Part shown: positions 39,942 through 49,385 of the stretch, piece by piece
Layout: each line of letters begins with the position of its first letter
Numbering within the stretch: position 1 is the stretch's first letter
Source: Streptomyces sp. MJM8645
GTDB taxonomy: Bacteria; Actinomycetota; Actinomycetes; Streptomycetales; Streptomycetaceae
Direction: 5' to 3'
Assembly (NCBI RefSeq): GCF_001625365.1
Contig: NZ_LJJF01000001.1
Span: 5,276,501 to 5,340,500 of the forward strand
DNA: 64,000 nt
Notes under the pieces: generated by a model
Seen by the model: the letters and a program-made list of their open reading frames with translations, nothing else
What the model was told of the DNA's origin: nothing
Database searches by the model: none
Translations under genes and position numbers: made by a program

Positions 39942-41128
39942 CCACCGACACCCGCCCGACCCCGATCTACGGCCCGGTCTTCGCCGCCGACCCGCAACTG
40001 GTCTACGACCGGCTGCGCCGCTACGGCGCCGTCGCCCCGGTGGAGATCGCGCCCGGCGTCGAGGCCCTGCTGGTCACCGACTACCAGGCCGCCCTGGACC
40101 TGCTGCGCGACACCGACACCTTCTCCAAGGACTCCCGCGCCTGGCAGCGCACCGTCGCCCCCGACAACCCGCTGCTGCCGGTGCTCGGCTACCGCCCGAC
40201 CGCCCTGTTCAGCGACGGCGAGGTCCACGCGCGCTACCGCGCGGTGATCACCGACGGCCTCGCCCTGCTCGAACCGCACCGGCTCCAGCGCCGGGTCGCC
40301 GAGGTCGCCCACCAACTGGTCGACCGCTTCGAGGCGGCCGGCACCGCCGACCTGATCGCCGAGTACGCCCGCCAGCTGCCGGCCTTCGTCCTCACCACCT
40401 GGTTCGGTGTGCCCGAGGAGCACAGCGCCCGGCTGGTCGCCGGGATCGCCGGGATGATCGAGTCCACCGAGAAGGCCGTCGTCGCGTACGGGGACCTCGT
40501 CGCGGTGGTCACCGCCATGGTCGCCGAGCGGCGCGAGCGGCCCCGGCACGACCTCACCTCCTGGTTCGTCACCCACCCGGCCGGGCTGGAGGACGACGAG
40601 GTGATCCGGCAGATCACCCTCACCATGATCGCCGGGCACGAGCCGACCACCAACCTGATCGGCAACGCCCTGCTGCGCCTGCTCACCGACGCCCGCTACG
40701 CCGGCTCCCTCATCGGCGGCGCGATGACCGCCTACCAGGCGATCGACGAGGTGCTCTGGCACGAGCCGCCGCTGGCCAACCTCTCCGCCCACTACCCGCG
40801 CTACGACATCACCTTCCACGGCCGGGAGATCCCGGCCGGCACCCTGGTGCTGGTCTCCTACGCGGCCGCCAACTCGCAGGCCGCGCCGCCCACCGACGGC
40901 ACCGAGCTGCGCAGCGGCGAGAGCGCCCACCTGGCCTGGGCGGCCGGCCCGCACGGCTGCCCGGCCCGTGACCCGGCGCTGCTGATCGCGATCACCGCGA
41001 TCGAGCAGCTGACCAGCCGGCTCAGCGACCTGGAACTGGCCACCCCGGCCGAGGACCTGCTCTGGCGCCCCGGCCCGTTCCACCGGGCCCTGGTCCACCT
41101 CCCGGTCCGCTTCGCCCCGACGGCCTGA
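39938..41128 (+). CDS. cvnE: Conservon cytochrome P450, CYP157-like, lacking ExxR
   Basis: 396 residues from a GTG overlapping the cvnD stop (GTGA). P450 landmarks are present: I-helix MIAGHEPTTN, a PPLANLSAHYPRYDI substrate strand region and the heme loop AGPHGCPARDPALLIA with the thiolate Cys341. The K-helix motif, almost always ExxR, is EVLW at residues 271-274, so the Arg is missing. CYP157-family P450s of streptomycete conservons are known to lack the ExxR residues, so this probably belongs there. It may not be a normal monooxygenase. The last gene of the conservon operon, it is followed by a strong hairpin. Confidence 0.85.
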   Translation: MTTDTRPTPIYGPVFAADPQLVYDRLRRYGAVAPVEIAPGVEALLVTDYQAALDLLRDTDTFSKDSRAWQRTVAPDNPLLPVLGYRPTALFSDGEVHARYRAVITDGLALLEPHRLQRRVAEVAHQLVDRFEAAGTADLIAEYARQLPAFVLTTWFGVPEEHSARLVAGIAGMIESTEKAVVAYGDLVAVVTAMVAERRERPRHDLTSWFVTHPAGLEDDEVIRQITLTMIAGHEPTTNLIGNALLRLLTDARYAGSLIGGAMTAYQAIDEVLWHEPPLANLSAHYPRYDITFHGREIPAGTLVLVSYAAANSQAAPPTDGTELRSGESAHLAWAAGPHGCPARDPALLIAITAIEQLTSRLSDLELATPAEDLLWRPGPFHRALVHLPVRFAPTA

Positions 41129-41196
41129 GCCCCGGTGCTCTGAGTGGTCCGAACCCGAGCGGTCCGAGCGGTTCGGGCCCTGGCGGCCGGGACGGA

Positions 41197-41238
41197 CGAG
41201 GGCCCGGGTGTCCGTCCGTACGGAAACCCGGGCCCTCG
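41197..41238. terminator. Bidirectional terminator between the conservon and msrB
   Basis: 13-base arms CGAGGGCCCGGGT (41197-41209) and ACCCGGGCCCTCG (41226-41238), with a second short TCCGT/ACGGA stem in the loop. Confidence 0.9.
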
Positions 41239-41256
41239 CGGCGCGACCGGCCGGCG

Positions 41257-41661
41257 CTACTCGGCCGGCTTCAGCGTCAGCGAGACGCTGTTGATGCAGT
41301 ACCGCTGGTCGGTCGGCGTGCCGTAGCCCTCGCCCTCGAAGACGTGGCCCAGGTGCCCGCCGCAGCGGGCGCAGCGCACCTCGACCCGGCGCATGCCGAG
41401 CGTGGTGTCCTCGATGTACTGGACCCGGTCCCCGGCCAGCGGCGCGTAGTACGACGGCCAGCCGCAGTGGCTGTCGAACTTGGTCTCGGAGCTGAACAGC
41501 TCCGCGCCGCAGGCCCGGCAGCCGTAGACGCCGACGGTCTTGGTGTCGGTGTACTCACCGGTGAACGGGCGCTCGGTGCCCGCCTCGCGGAGCACGTGGT
41601 ACTCCTCGGGGCTCAGCTCGTCCCGCCACTCGGCCTCGGTCTTCTCGATCTCGTAGCTCAT
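41257..41661 (-). CDS. msrB: Peptide methionine-R-sulfoxide reductase
   Basis: 134 residues from the ATG at 41661 (MSYEIEKTEAEW). It reduces the R epimer of methionine sulfoxide in proteins. Both structural zinc pairs are present (YGCRACGAELF and VRCARCGGHLG), with GWPSYYAPL, GHVFEGEGYGTPT and the catalytic Cys in RYCINSVSL. It is cytosolic. It is convergent with the conservon and lies 22 bases after the murC stop on the same strand. Confidence 0.95.
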   Translation of the reverse strand: MSYEIEKTEAEWRDELSPEEYHVLREAGTERPFTGEYTDTKTVGVYGCRACGAELFSSETKFDSHCGWPSYYAPLAGDRVQYIEDTTLGMRRVEVRCARCGGHLGHVFEGEGYGTPTDQRYCINSVSLTLKPAE

Positions 41662-41683
41662 CACGGCTCCCGGTCGGGGTACG

Positions 41684-43114
41684 TCAGACGTTGGAGGCAA
41701 CGTTCGAGAGGTGCTGCACGCTTCCCCGGATCTCCTCCAGGATGGCGGGGCCCAGGTTGGTGACGTCGCCGGCGCCCATGGTGAGCAGCAGGTCGCCGGG
41801 GCGGGCCAGGCCGGCCAGCACGGCGGGGGCGGCGGCGAAGGAGTGCTCGGCGGTGACGTCGGCGCCGGCCCGGTGGGCGGCGTCGATGATCAGCTCGCTG
41901 GTCACGCCGGGGATCGGGTCCTCGCGGGCCGGGTAGATGTCCAGCACCACCGAGGCGTCGGCCAGCGCCAGGGCCTGGCCCATCTCCTCGGCGAGCTGCT
42001 GGGTGCGGCTGAACAGGTGCGGCTGGAAGACCACCAGCACCCGGCCCTCGCCCTCCAGACCCTCCCGGATCGCCTCCAGGTCGGCGGTCATCTCGGTGGG
42101 GTGGTGGGCGTAGGAGTCGATCACCTGGACGCCGCCGGCCTCGCCCTTGAGCTGGAGGCGGCGCCGCACGCCGGTGTAGGCGCCGAGGGCCTTGGCCAGG
42201 TCGGCGGCCGGGACGCCCAGCGCGACGCCGGCGGCCAGCGCGGAGACCGCGTTGTGCGCGTAGTGCCGGCCGGGCACCGAGACGGTGAAGGACAGCTCGG
42301 CGCCGTCCAGCTCGACGGTGACCTCGCTGGTCATGCCGCGGGCGACCACCGAGCGGACCCGGACGTCGGCGTCCTCGGCGGCGCCGACGGTCACCACGGT
42401 GAGGCCCTCGCGGCCGGCCACCCGGGCGGTCAGCTCGCGGGCGCCGTCGTGGTCGGCGGAGACCACCAGGGTGCCGCCGGGGGTGATCCGGCCGACGAAG
42501 GTCTCGAAGGACTCGTAGATCTCCTCGATCGAGGCGTAGTTGGCGTGGTGGTCCAGCTCCACGTTGAGCACGATCGCCACCTCGGGCGCGTACTTGTGGA
42601 AGCTGCGGTCGCTCTCGTCGGCCTCGGCGACGAAGATCTCGCCGGCGCCGTGGTGGGCGTTGGAGCCGGGCGTGTCGAGGTCGCCGCCGATCGCGTAGGA
42701 CGGGTCCAGGCCCAGCTCGCCGAGGGCGACGGCGAGCATGCTGGTGGTGGTGGTCTTGCCGTGGGTGCCGGCCACCGCCAGCGCCCGGCGGCCGCCCATC
42801 AGGGCGGCCAGCGCGTCGGAGCGGTGCACCACCGGGATGCCGCGCTCGTGGGCGGCGGCCAGCTCCGGGTTGTCGGCGCGGATCGCGCTGGAGACCACCA
42901 CGCTGCTGGTGCCGTCCGGCACGTGCTCGGCGGCGTGGCCGACGTGCACGGTCGCGCCGAGGGCGCGCAGCGCGAGGACGGTCTCGGACTCCTTGGAGTC
43001 GCTGCCGGAGACGCTGGCGCCGCGCACCGCGAGGATCTTCGCCAGGCCGGACATCCCGGCGCCGCCGATGCCGATGAAGTGCGGGGCGTGCAGGTCGTGC
43101 GCGGCGTCGTTCAA
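41684..43114 (-). CDS. murC: UDP-N-acetylmuramate--L-alanine ligase
   Basis: 476 residues from the TTG at 43114 (LNDAAHDLHAPHF), about seven bases after ACGGAG; a TTG at 43189 is a less likely start. It adds L-Ala to UDP-MurNAc in peptidoglycan synthesis. The Mur ligase motifs are complete: IGIGGAGMSGLAKIL, AGTHGKTTTTSML, FVAEADESDRSF, NVELDHHANYAS and DSYAHHPTEMTADLEA. It is not beside the dcw cluster that carries other mur genes. msrB follows on the same strand. Confidence 0.93.
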   Translation of the reverse strand: MNDAAHDLHAPHFIGIGGAGMSGLAKILAVRGASVSGSDSKESETVLALRALGATVHVGHAAEHVPDGTSSVVVSSAIRADNPELAAAHERGIPVVHRSDALAALMGGRRALAVAGTHGKTTTTSMLAVALGELGLDPSYAIGGDLDTPGSNAHHGAGEIFVAEADESDRSFHKYAPEVAIVLNVELDHHANYASIEEIYESFETFVGRITPGGTLVVSADHDGARELTARVAGREGLTVVTVGAAEDADVRVRSVVARGMTSEVTVELDGAELSFTVSVPGRHYAHNAVSALAAGVALGVPAADLAKALGAYTGVRRRLQLKGEAGGVQVIDSYAHHPTEMTADLEAIREGLEGEGRVLVVFQPHLFSRTQQLAEEMGQALALADASVVLDIYPAREDPIPGVTSELIIDAAHRAGADVTAEHSFAAAPAVLAGLARPGDLLLTMGAGDVTNLGPAILEEIRGSVQHLSNVASNV

Positions 43115-43218
43115 GGCGGGGCTCCGTAGGGCGGGGGCGGAATGGTCGGGCGGACGGGATGGGGAATCGTCCTCGCGGGCGGACCGCAAGGACGATTCTG
43201 CACCACCGGCCGGGATCC

Positions 43219-43680
43219 CTAGGAGTCGCTGGCGAACAGCCGCAGCACCGGGACCCCCACCTTGTGCCGGGCCTGGGAGGCCCAGTCGCGGTGGAAGAAC
43301 TCCTCCACGAAGTGCGGTGAGGTGAGCACCACCACCTCGTCCGCGCGGTGCTCCTCGACCGCCGTCCGCAGCCGGTCCAGCGGCTTCTCCTCGACCAGCT
43401 CGCCGACCGCCTCGGCCCCGGCCGCGCGCAGGTGGCGCAGGCTGTGTTCGAGCGACTCGGTGGCCACGGTCGGCCCGGACTCGGACTCGTCGTGCTCGTG
43501 CACCACCTTGTCGAGGTGGCCGAGCGCCACGTCGTCCAGCGCCCGCAGCAGCTCGTCCTGCTTGCCGCGCGGCTGCATCAGGACGACGAAGGAGACCTTC
43601 TCGTCGCTGTGGAGCGTGGTGACGAGTTCCACGTCCGCGTCGGAGAGAGCCTTTTCGATCATCAGTACCGTCTTGAACAC
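43219..43680 (-). CDS. Conserved small protein, possible stress protein
   Basis: 153 residues from the GTG at 43680, with GGAAGGGA upstream. It reads VFKTVLMIEKALSDADVELV, SFVVLMQPRGKQDELLRALD, HDESESGPTVATESLEHSLR and ADEVVVLTSPHFVEEFFHRD, ending VPVLRLFASDS. The alternation of strands and helices and the C-terminal VVLTSPH...VPVLRLF resemble a universal-stress-protein-like Rossmann fold. Similar proteins carry the label indole-3-glycerol-phosphate synthase, which does not fit: there is no TIM barrel and the length is too short. It lies upstream of murC on the same strand. Confidence 0.65.
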   Translation of the reverse strand: MFKTVLMIEKALSDADVELVTTLHSDEKVSFVVLMQPRGKQDELLRALDDVALGHLDKVVHEHDESESGPTVATESLEHSLRHLRAAGAEAVGELVEEKPLDRLRTAVEEHRADEVVVLTSPHFVEEFFHRDWASQARHKVGVPVLRLFASDS

Positions 43681-43746
43681 GTGAGTCCCTTCCAGTGGCC
43701 GGCCCCCGGGCCCCGGCATCGCATTAACGGGATCACGACCCGTCGG

Positions 43747-44514
43747 TCACGGGGTCGGCGGACGCAGGTAGCGGGTGAAGAGGAATCCTTTCTGCTCGAT
43801 CAATGAGACCAGCCGCATCCGCTGCACGTCAGGCATTTGCGCATCGCGGATGATGCGCGGCGCGTCGCCGCCCGTGATCAGCGGAGCCAGCGACAGGCAC
43901 AACTCGTCCAGCAGACCCGCCGCCGCCAGCTGTCCCAGCAGCCGCGGGCCGCCCTCGCTCAGCAACCGCGTCCAGCCCCGCTCCGCCAGCGCCGACACGC
44001 CTGCCCGCAGGTCCACCGACCCCTCCCCGGCGAGCACCAGGTCGGCCACCTCGGCGACCGCCCGGCGGCGCTCCTCGGGCGCGTCCGCGGTGGTGATCAC
44101 CACCGTCCTGACCAGCGGGGCGGTGAACAGCGGCGCGGTCAGGTCCAGGGTCAGCGAGCGGCTCACGATCGCGATCGCCGGAGCCGGGGCCTGCCCGGCC
44201 GCCGCCCGCGCCGCCGCGAACTCGGCCCGGGTCCGGGCCGGCCGGTAGCCCTCCGCGCGGACCGTCTCCGCGCCCACCAGCACCACGTCCGACAGCGCGC
44301 GCAGCACACCGAAGATCCGCTTGTCGGCGTCCCCGGACAGGCCCTCCGAGAGGCCCTCCAGCCTCGCCCCGCCGTCCAGACCGGCCACCATGTTGGCGCG
44401 CAGCCAGGGCCGCCCCCGATTCACCTGGTCGGGGTACGCGTAGACGGCGGCGAGCGACTCCAGCGAGGCCGGGTCGGCGACCGGCTCGCCCAGCGGGCTG
44501 ATCAACTGTTGCAT
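43747..44514 (-). CDS. RibD C-terminal (pyrimidine reductase) family protein
   Basis: 255 residues. It has the dihydrofolate reductase-like fold of the RibD reductase domain: RPWLRANMVAGLDGGARLEG, LSGDADKRIFGVLRALSDVV, LVGAETVRAEGYRP, TRLLSEGGPRLLGQLAAAGL and LDELCLSLAPLITGGDAPRI. The NADPH-binding Gly-rich turns are present. It lacks the deaminase domain of bifunctional RibD, so it could be a riboflavin-pathway reductase or a related F420/NADPH reductase. It is divergent from zapE with a 63-base gap. Confidence 0.85.
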   Translation of the reverse strand: MQQLISPLGEPVADPASLESLAAVYAYPDQVNRGRPWLRANMVAGLDGGARLEGLSEGLSGDADKRIFGVLRALSDVVLVGAETVRAEGYRPARTRAEFAAARAAAGQAPAPAIAIVSRSLTLDLTAPLFTAPLVRTVVITTADAPEERRRAVAEVADLVLAGEGSVDLRAGVSALAERGWTRLLSEGGPRLLGQLAAAGLLDELCLSLAPLITGGDAPRIIRDAQMPDVQRMRLVSLIEQKGFLFTRYLRPPTP

Positions 44515-44563
44515 GCCCTCAGTCTTCCACCGGCCGCCGTCCCGAGGCGCTCTGCACCAGGCG

Positions 44564-44577
44564 TACCCTCTACTAAC
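44564..44577 (+). promoter_or_regulatory. Leaderless promoter for zapE
   Basis: TACCCT at 44564-44569 lies eight bases before the GTG at 44578; TACTAA at 44571-44576 is a poorer candidate. No distinct ribosome binding site is present. Confidence 0.4.
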
Positions 44578-45663
44578 GTGCCAGCAGCCCCCCGCCCCGA
44601 CACCGCGACCGAGTCCATAGCCGCCGCGAGCGCGGCCGGCTCCCCGATCGCGCTCGCCGACCGCCGCCCCGTCGTGCCCGCCGAGCGGCTGGTCGCCGAG
44701 ATGGTCCCGCCGCCCCGGTTCTCCGACGTGAGCTTCGGGACGTACATTCCGGACCCGAACCAGCCCAGCCAGTACGAGGCCGTCCAGGTCCTGGAGCAGT
44801 TCGCCACCACCCTCGGCGGGGGAAACGGTTCCGCGCCCAAGCGCAGCTGGTTCCGCCGCTCAGCCCCGGCGCCCACCGGCCCGGCCGGCGTGTACCTCGA
44901 CGGCGGCTACGGCGTCGGCAAGACCCACCTGCTCGCCTCGCTCTGGCACGCCGCCCCCGGCCCCAAGGCCTTCGGCACCTTCGTCGAGCTGACCAACCTG
45001 GTCGGTGCGCTCGGCTTCCAGCAGGCCGTCCGGACCCTCTCCGAGCACACGCTGCTGTGCATCGACGAGTTCGAGCTCGACGACCCGGGCGACACCGTCC
45101 TGGTCTCCACGCTGCTCACCCGCCTCGTCGACAACGGCGTCAAGCTCTGCGCCACCTCGAACACCCTGCCGGAGAAGCTCGGCGAGGGCCGCTTCGCCGC
45201 CGCCGACTTCCTGCGCGAGATCCAGGGCCTGTCCGCGCACTTCCGCCCGATGCGGATCGACGGCCAGGACTACCGCCACCGCGGCCTCCCGGACGCCCCG
45301 CCGCCCTACCCCGACGCGGCCGTCGACGCCGTCGCCGCCCGCACCCCCGGCGCCTCCCTGGACGACTTCGACACCCTCCTCGCCCACCTCTCCGCGGTCC
45401 ACCCCAGCCGCTACGGCGCGCTGCTCGACGACGTCACCGCCGTCTGCCTGCGCGGCGTCCGCCAGGTCGACGACCAGTCCACCGCCCTGCGCCTGGTCGT
45501 CCTCGCCGACCGCATGTACGACCGCGAGCTCCCCATCACCGCCTCCGGCCTCCCCTTCGACCAGGTCTTCCCCGACGACATGCTCCGCGGCGGCTACCGC
45601 AAGAAGTACCTCCGCGCCATCTCCCGCCTGGTCGCCCTCGCCCGCGACAGCGCGAAGACCTGA
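44578..45663 (+). CDS. zapE: AFG1/ZapE-type AAA+ ATPase
   Basis: 361 residues from the GTG at 44578. Walker A is GGYGVGKTHLLAS and Walker B LLCIDEFELDDPGDTVL, followed by TSNTLPEKLGEGRFAAADFL and the arginine-containing RQVDDQSTALRLVVLADRMY. The PRFSDVSFGTYIPDPNQPSQ start of the ATPase domain is typical of ZapE. In E. coli ZapE associates with the division ring; the mitochondrial relative Afg1 works in protein quality control. It is the first gene right of the probable rearrangement join. Confidence 0.85.
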   Translation: MPAAPRPDTATESIAAASAAGSPIALADRRPVVPAERLVAEMVPPPRFSDVSFGTYIPDPNQPSQYEAVQVLEQFATTLGGGNGSAPKRSWFRRSAPAPTGPAGVYLDGGYGVGKTHLLASLWHAAPGPKAFGTFVELTNLVGALGFQQAVRTLSEHTLLCIDEFELDDPGDTVLVSTLLTRLVDNGVKLCATSNTLPEKLGEGRFAAADFLREIQGLSAHFRPMRIDGQDYRHRGLPDAPPPYPDAAVDAVAARTPGASLDDFDTLLAHLSAVHPSRYGALLDDVTAVCLRGVRQVDDQSTALRLVVLADRMYDRELPITASGLPFDQVFPDDMLRGGYRKKYLRAISRLVALARDSAKT

Positions 45664-45728
45664 CCCCGTAACCCCCGCCCCGGCCGGGCGTTGCTCCCTA
45701 GCGGAGCAGAGGGGGGGACGCATGGCCG

Positions 45729-45797
45729 GTGGCGGGTGAGGCCGAGCATCTGCCCGCCGCCGACCACGACGTCTATGACCGGGAGGAGCAGCGGTGA
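45729..45797 (+). pseudogene. Truncated RelE/HigB-type toxin tail
   Basis: The frame reads VAGEAEHLPAADHDVYDREEQR up to a TGA at 45795-45797, which overlaps the antitoxin GTG. PAADxxYD near the C-terminus is what the end of RelE/Gp49-type toxins looks like in streptomycetes. Everything before it is missing, so only about 22 codons survive. Confidence 0.5.
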
Positions 45798-46102
45798 GCA
45801 GCGGTTATCACACGCGGTGGGTCGTGCCGCCGGAGCATCGGGAGAGCGAGCAGTACCGGGCGGCTGGGCGGCGGATGGCGCTGGCCGAGGCCGTGTACGC
45901 CCGCCGATCCGCTCTCGGCTGGACGCTCGCCGAACTCGCGGAGCGGGCCGGGCTGGACGAGGCGACGGTCGAGAGCATCGAGGAGAGCGGTGTCGATCCG
46001 ACCCTGCCGTTGATCGAACGCCTCGCCGCCGCGTTCGACTCGGTCGTCCGCATCGACCCGGCCCGCGAGCCCGCCATGAGGTTCGAGGCGCACGCGGCCT
46101 GA
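45794..46102 (+). CDS. XRE-family antitoxin-like regulator (orphan)
   Basis: 102 residues from a GTG overlapping the remnant toxin stop. It has one helix-turn-helix: YRAAGRRMALAEAVYARRSA, LGWTLAELAERAGLDEATVE, then SGVDPTLPLIERLAAAFDSV. This is the HigA/XRE layout of antitoxins encoded downstream of RelE-type toxins. Because the toxin is truncated, the protein is probably an orphan that could still bind its own operator. It ends 43 bases before uvrB, so it must not be read as part of the uvrB transcript, which has its own promoter. Confidence 0.7.
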   Translation: MSSGYHTRWVVPPEHRESEQYRAAGRRMALAEAVYARRSALGWTLAELAERAGLDEATVESIEESGVDPTLPLIERLAAAFDSVVRIDPAREPAMRFEAHAA

Positions 46103-46116
46103 GGAAGCCGCACCGC

Positions 46117-46139
46117 TTGTCGGTGGTGGGTCGTACGGT
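46117..46139 (+). promoter_or_regulatory. Damage-inducible RecA-NDp-type promoter of uvrB
   Basis: TTGTCGGTG (46117-46125), eight bases, then TACGGT (46134-46139) fits the actinobacterial LexA-independent damage promoter tTGTCRgtg-N8-TAnnnT. The -10 ends six bases before the GTG at 46146, giving a leaderless uvrB mRNA. The consensus is recalled from mycobacterial work. Confidence 0.65.
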
Positions 46140-46145
46140 GGACTC

Positions 46146-48239
<2,094 letters not shown>

Positions 48240-48241
48240 GC

Positions 48242-48290
48242 GGGGGCCGAGGGGGCCGAGGGGGGCTGAGGGGGCCGACGGGGGTCTGAG
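48242..48290 (+). repeat. G-rich tract with quadruplex potential
   Basis: Five runs of five or six G separated by CCGA, CCGA, CTGA and CCGAC just after the uvrB stop. It lies before the hairpin at 48312-48343. Confidence 0.5.
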
Positions 48291-48311
48291 GCGGGTCGAG
48301 GCGGCCGCCGG

Positions 48312-48343
48312 GCCGGGCCGGTGTGACACCGGTCAAGCCCGGC
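48312..48343 (+). terminator. Hairpin after uvrB
   Basis: An inner CCGGTG/CACCGG stem (48318-48323 and 48327-48332), extended by outer GCCGGG/CCCGGC, about 75 bases past the uvrB stop. Confidence 0.55.
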
Positions 48344-48390
48344 GGTGTCTCAGCCTTGCCACAATGCGGCGACCGCCGGGAGGTGCGGGG

Positions 48391-48419
48391 TGCCGCAGGC
48401 CCTAGGCTGGCCTGCGGCA
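48391..48419 (+). promoter_or_regulatory. Inverted repeat embracing the terD -10 element
   Basis: Perfect 11-base arms TGCCGCAGGCC (48391-48401) and GGCCTGCGGCA (48409-48419) flank the seven-base spacer CTAGGCT, which contains the -10 TAGGCT. It lies 122 bases before the terD GTG. A bound regulator would block or reshape this promoter. The rest of the gap to 48540 shows nothing further. Confidence 0.6.
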
Positions 48420-48540
48420 TCGACCTCGGGACGGGGTGGTGCGACAGCAACAGGGGGCCTCAGCCGGGGGACGGCACGGGGTGTTCCACCGTGGCGCCGC
48501 GCGGGGAGCGACCGCGTGGCCGGGTAGAGAGGACAACGCC

Positions 48541-49119
48541 GTGTCGGTGAACCTTGCCAAGGGACAGCGGGTCAGTCTCCAGAAGGGGCCGGGCGGCGCG
48601 TTGACCGTGGTCCGGATGGGCCTCGGCTGGCAGGCCGCGCCGAAGCGGGGCCTGTTCGGCAGCCGCACCAGGACGATCGACCTGGACGCGTCGGCGCTCC
48701 TGTACGCCGAGAAGACCCCGTCCGACGTGGTGTTCTTCCAGCACCTGGAGAGCACGGACGGTTCCGTCCGGCACACCGGGGACAACCTGGAGGGCGGCTC
48801 CGGCACGGAGGACGACGAGGCGATCCTGGTGGACCTGCTGCACGTGCCGGCGCACATCACCCAGGTGGTGTTCACGGTGAGCTCGTACACCGGGCAGACC
48901 TTCGCGGAGGTGCAGGGCGCCCACTGCCGGCTGGTGGACGAGACCACGGGCGAGGAGCTGGCCCGGTACGAGCTGGCCGGGGGAGGGCCGCACACCGGGC
49001 AGATCATGGCGAAGGTGTTCCGTGACGGGGCCGGCGGCTGGGAGATGCAGGCGATCGGTGCGCCGGCCAAGGGGCGGACCTTCCAGGACCTGCTGCCGGC
49101 GATCGAGCCGTACCTCTGA
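48541..49119 (+). CDS. terD: TerD-family stress protein
   Basis: 192 residues from a GTG (MSVNLAKGQRVSLQK). TerD domains are calcium-binding beta sandwiches in tellurite and general stress-resistance loci. Diagnostic segments: VRMGLGWQAAP, TIDLDASALLYAEKTPSDVV, GSVRHTGDNLEGGSGTEDDE with the acidic Ca2+-binding loop, VVFTVSSYTGQTFAEVQGAH and RDGAGGWEMQAIGAPAKG. It is cytosolic. terC lies downstream with its own control region. Confidence 0.92.
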   Translation: MSVNLAKGQRVSLQKGPGGALTVVRMGLGWQAAPKRGLFGSRTRTIDLDASALLYAEKTPSDVVFFQHLESTDGSVRHTGDNLEGGSGTEDDEAILVDLLHVPAHITQVVFTVSSYTGQTFAEVQGAHCRLVDETTGEELARYELAGGGPHTGQIMAKVFRDGAGGWEMQAIGAPAKGRTFQDLLPAIEPYL

Positions 49120-49183
49120 CGGCATCCCGGACGGCATCCTGGACGGGCGCCCCGGGCGTCATCTCTGACGGTTCTTTACCTTC

Positions 49184-49213
49184 TTTACCTTTCCTTGGGC
49201 TTCCTGTTACTCT
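49184..49213 (+). promoter_or_regulatory. terC promoter
   Basis: TTTACC (49184-49189), an 18-base spacer, then TACTCT (49208-49213) inside a locally T-rich stretch. Transcription would start near 49220, just before the riboswitch-like element. Confidence 0.45.
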
Positions 49214-49221
49214 CGATGGCA

Positions 49222-49346
49222 GCGGAGGGGAGTATTCCCCCGCAGTTGTCCCCGTCATCACGGGCGCCCACGAGCGGCGCCCCGGGGCGCTGGTCCGTGC
49301 GGACGCCCCGAGAGCGGGCCCGACGGGCGGAAGAGACCTCCGGCAG
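49222..49346 (+). ncRNA. Probable yybP-ykoY manganese riboswitch
   Basis: The leader of terC carries GGAGGGGAGTATTCCCCC (start near 49223), then GTCATCACGGG near 49252, GC-rich paired segments, and CGGAAGAGACCTCCGG near 49326. GGGGAGTA at the 5' side, a GTCAnCACG segment and GAAGAGACC at the 3' side are the parts I recall as conserved in yybP-ykoY RNAs. This class senses Mn2+ and often precedes TerC/Alx-type exporters. No structure calculation was possible. Confidence 0.65.
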
Positions 49347-49385
49347 TGACGATGACTGTCTCGCCTACCTGCCGGAGGAGCAGTA

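Noticed and set aside
43219..43680. Indole-3-glycerol-phosphate synthase label for the small protein before murC
   Set aside because: 153 residues with no TIM-barrel or catalytic motifs of TrpC; the label seems to be a propagated error.
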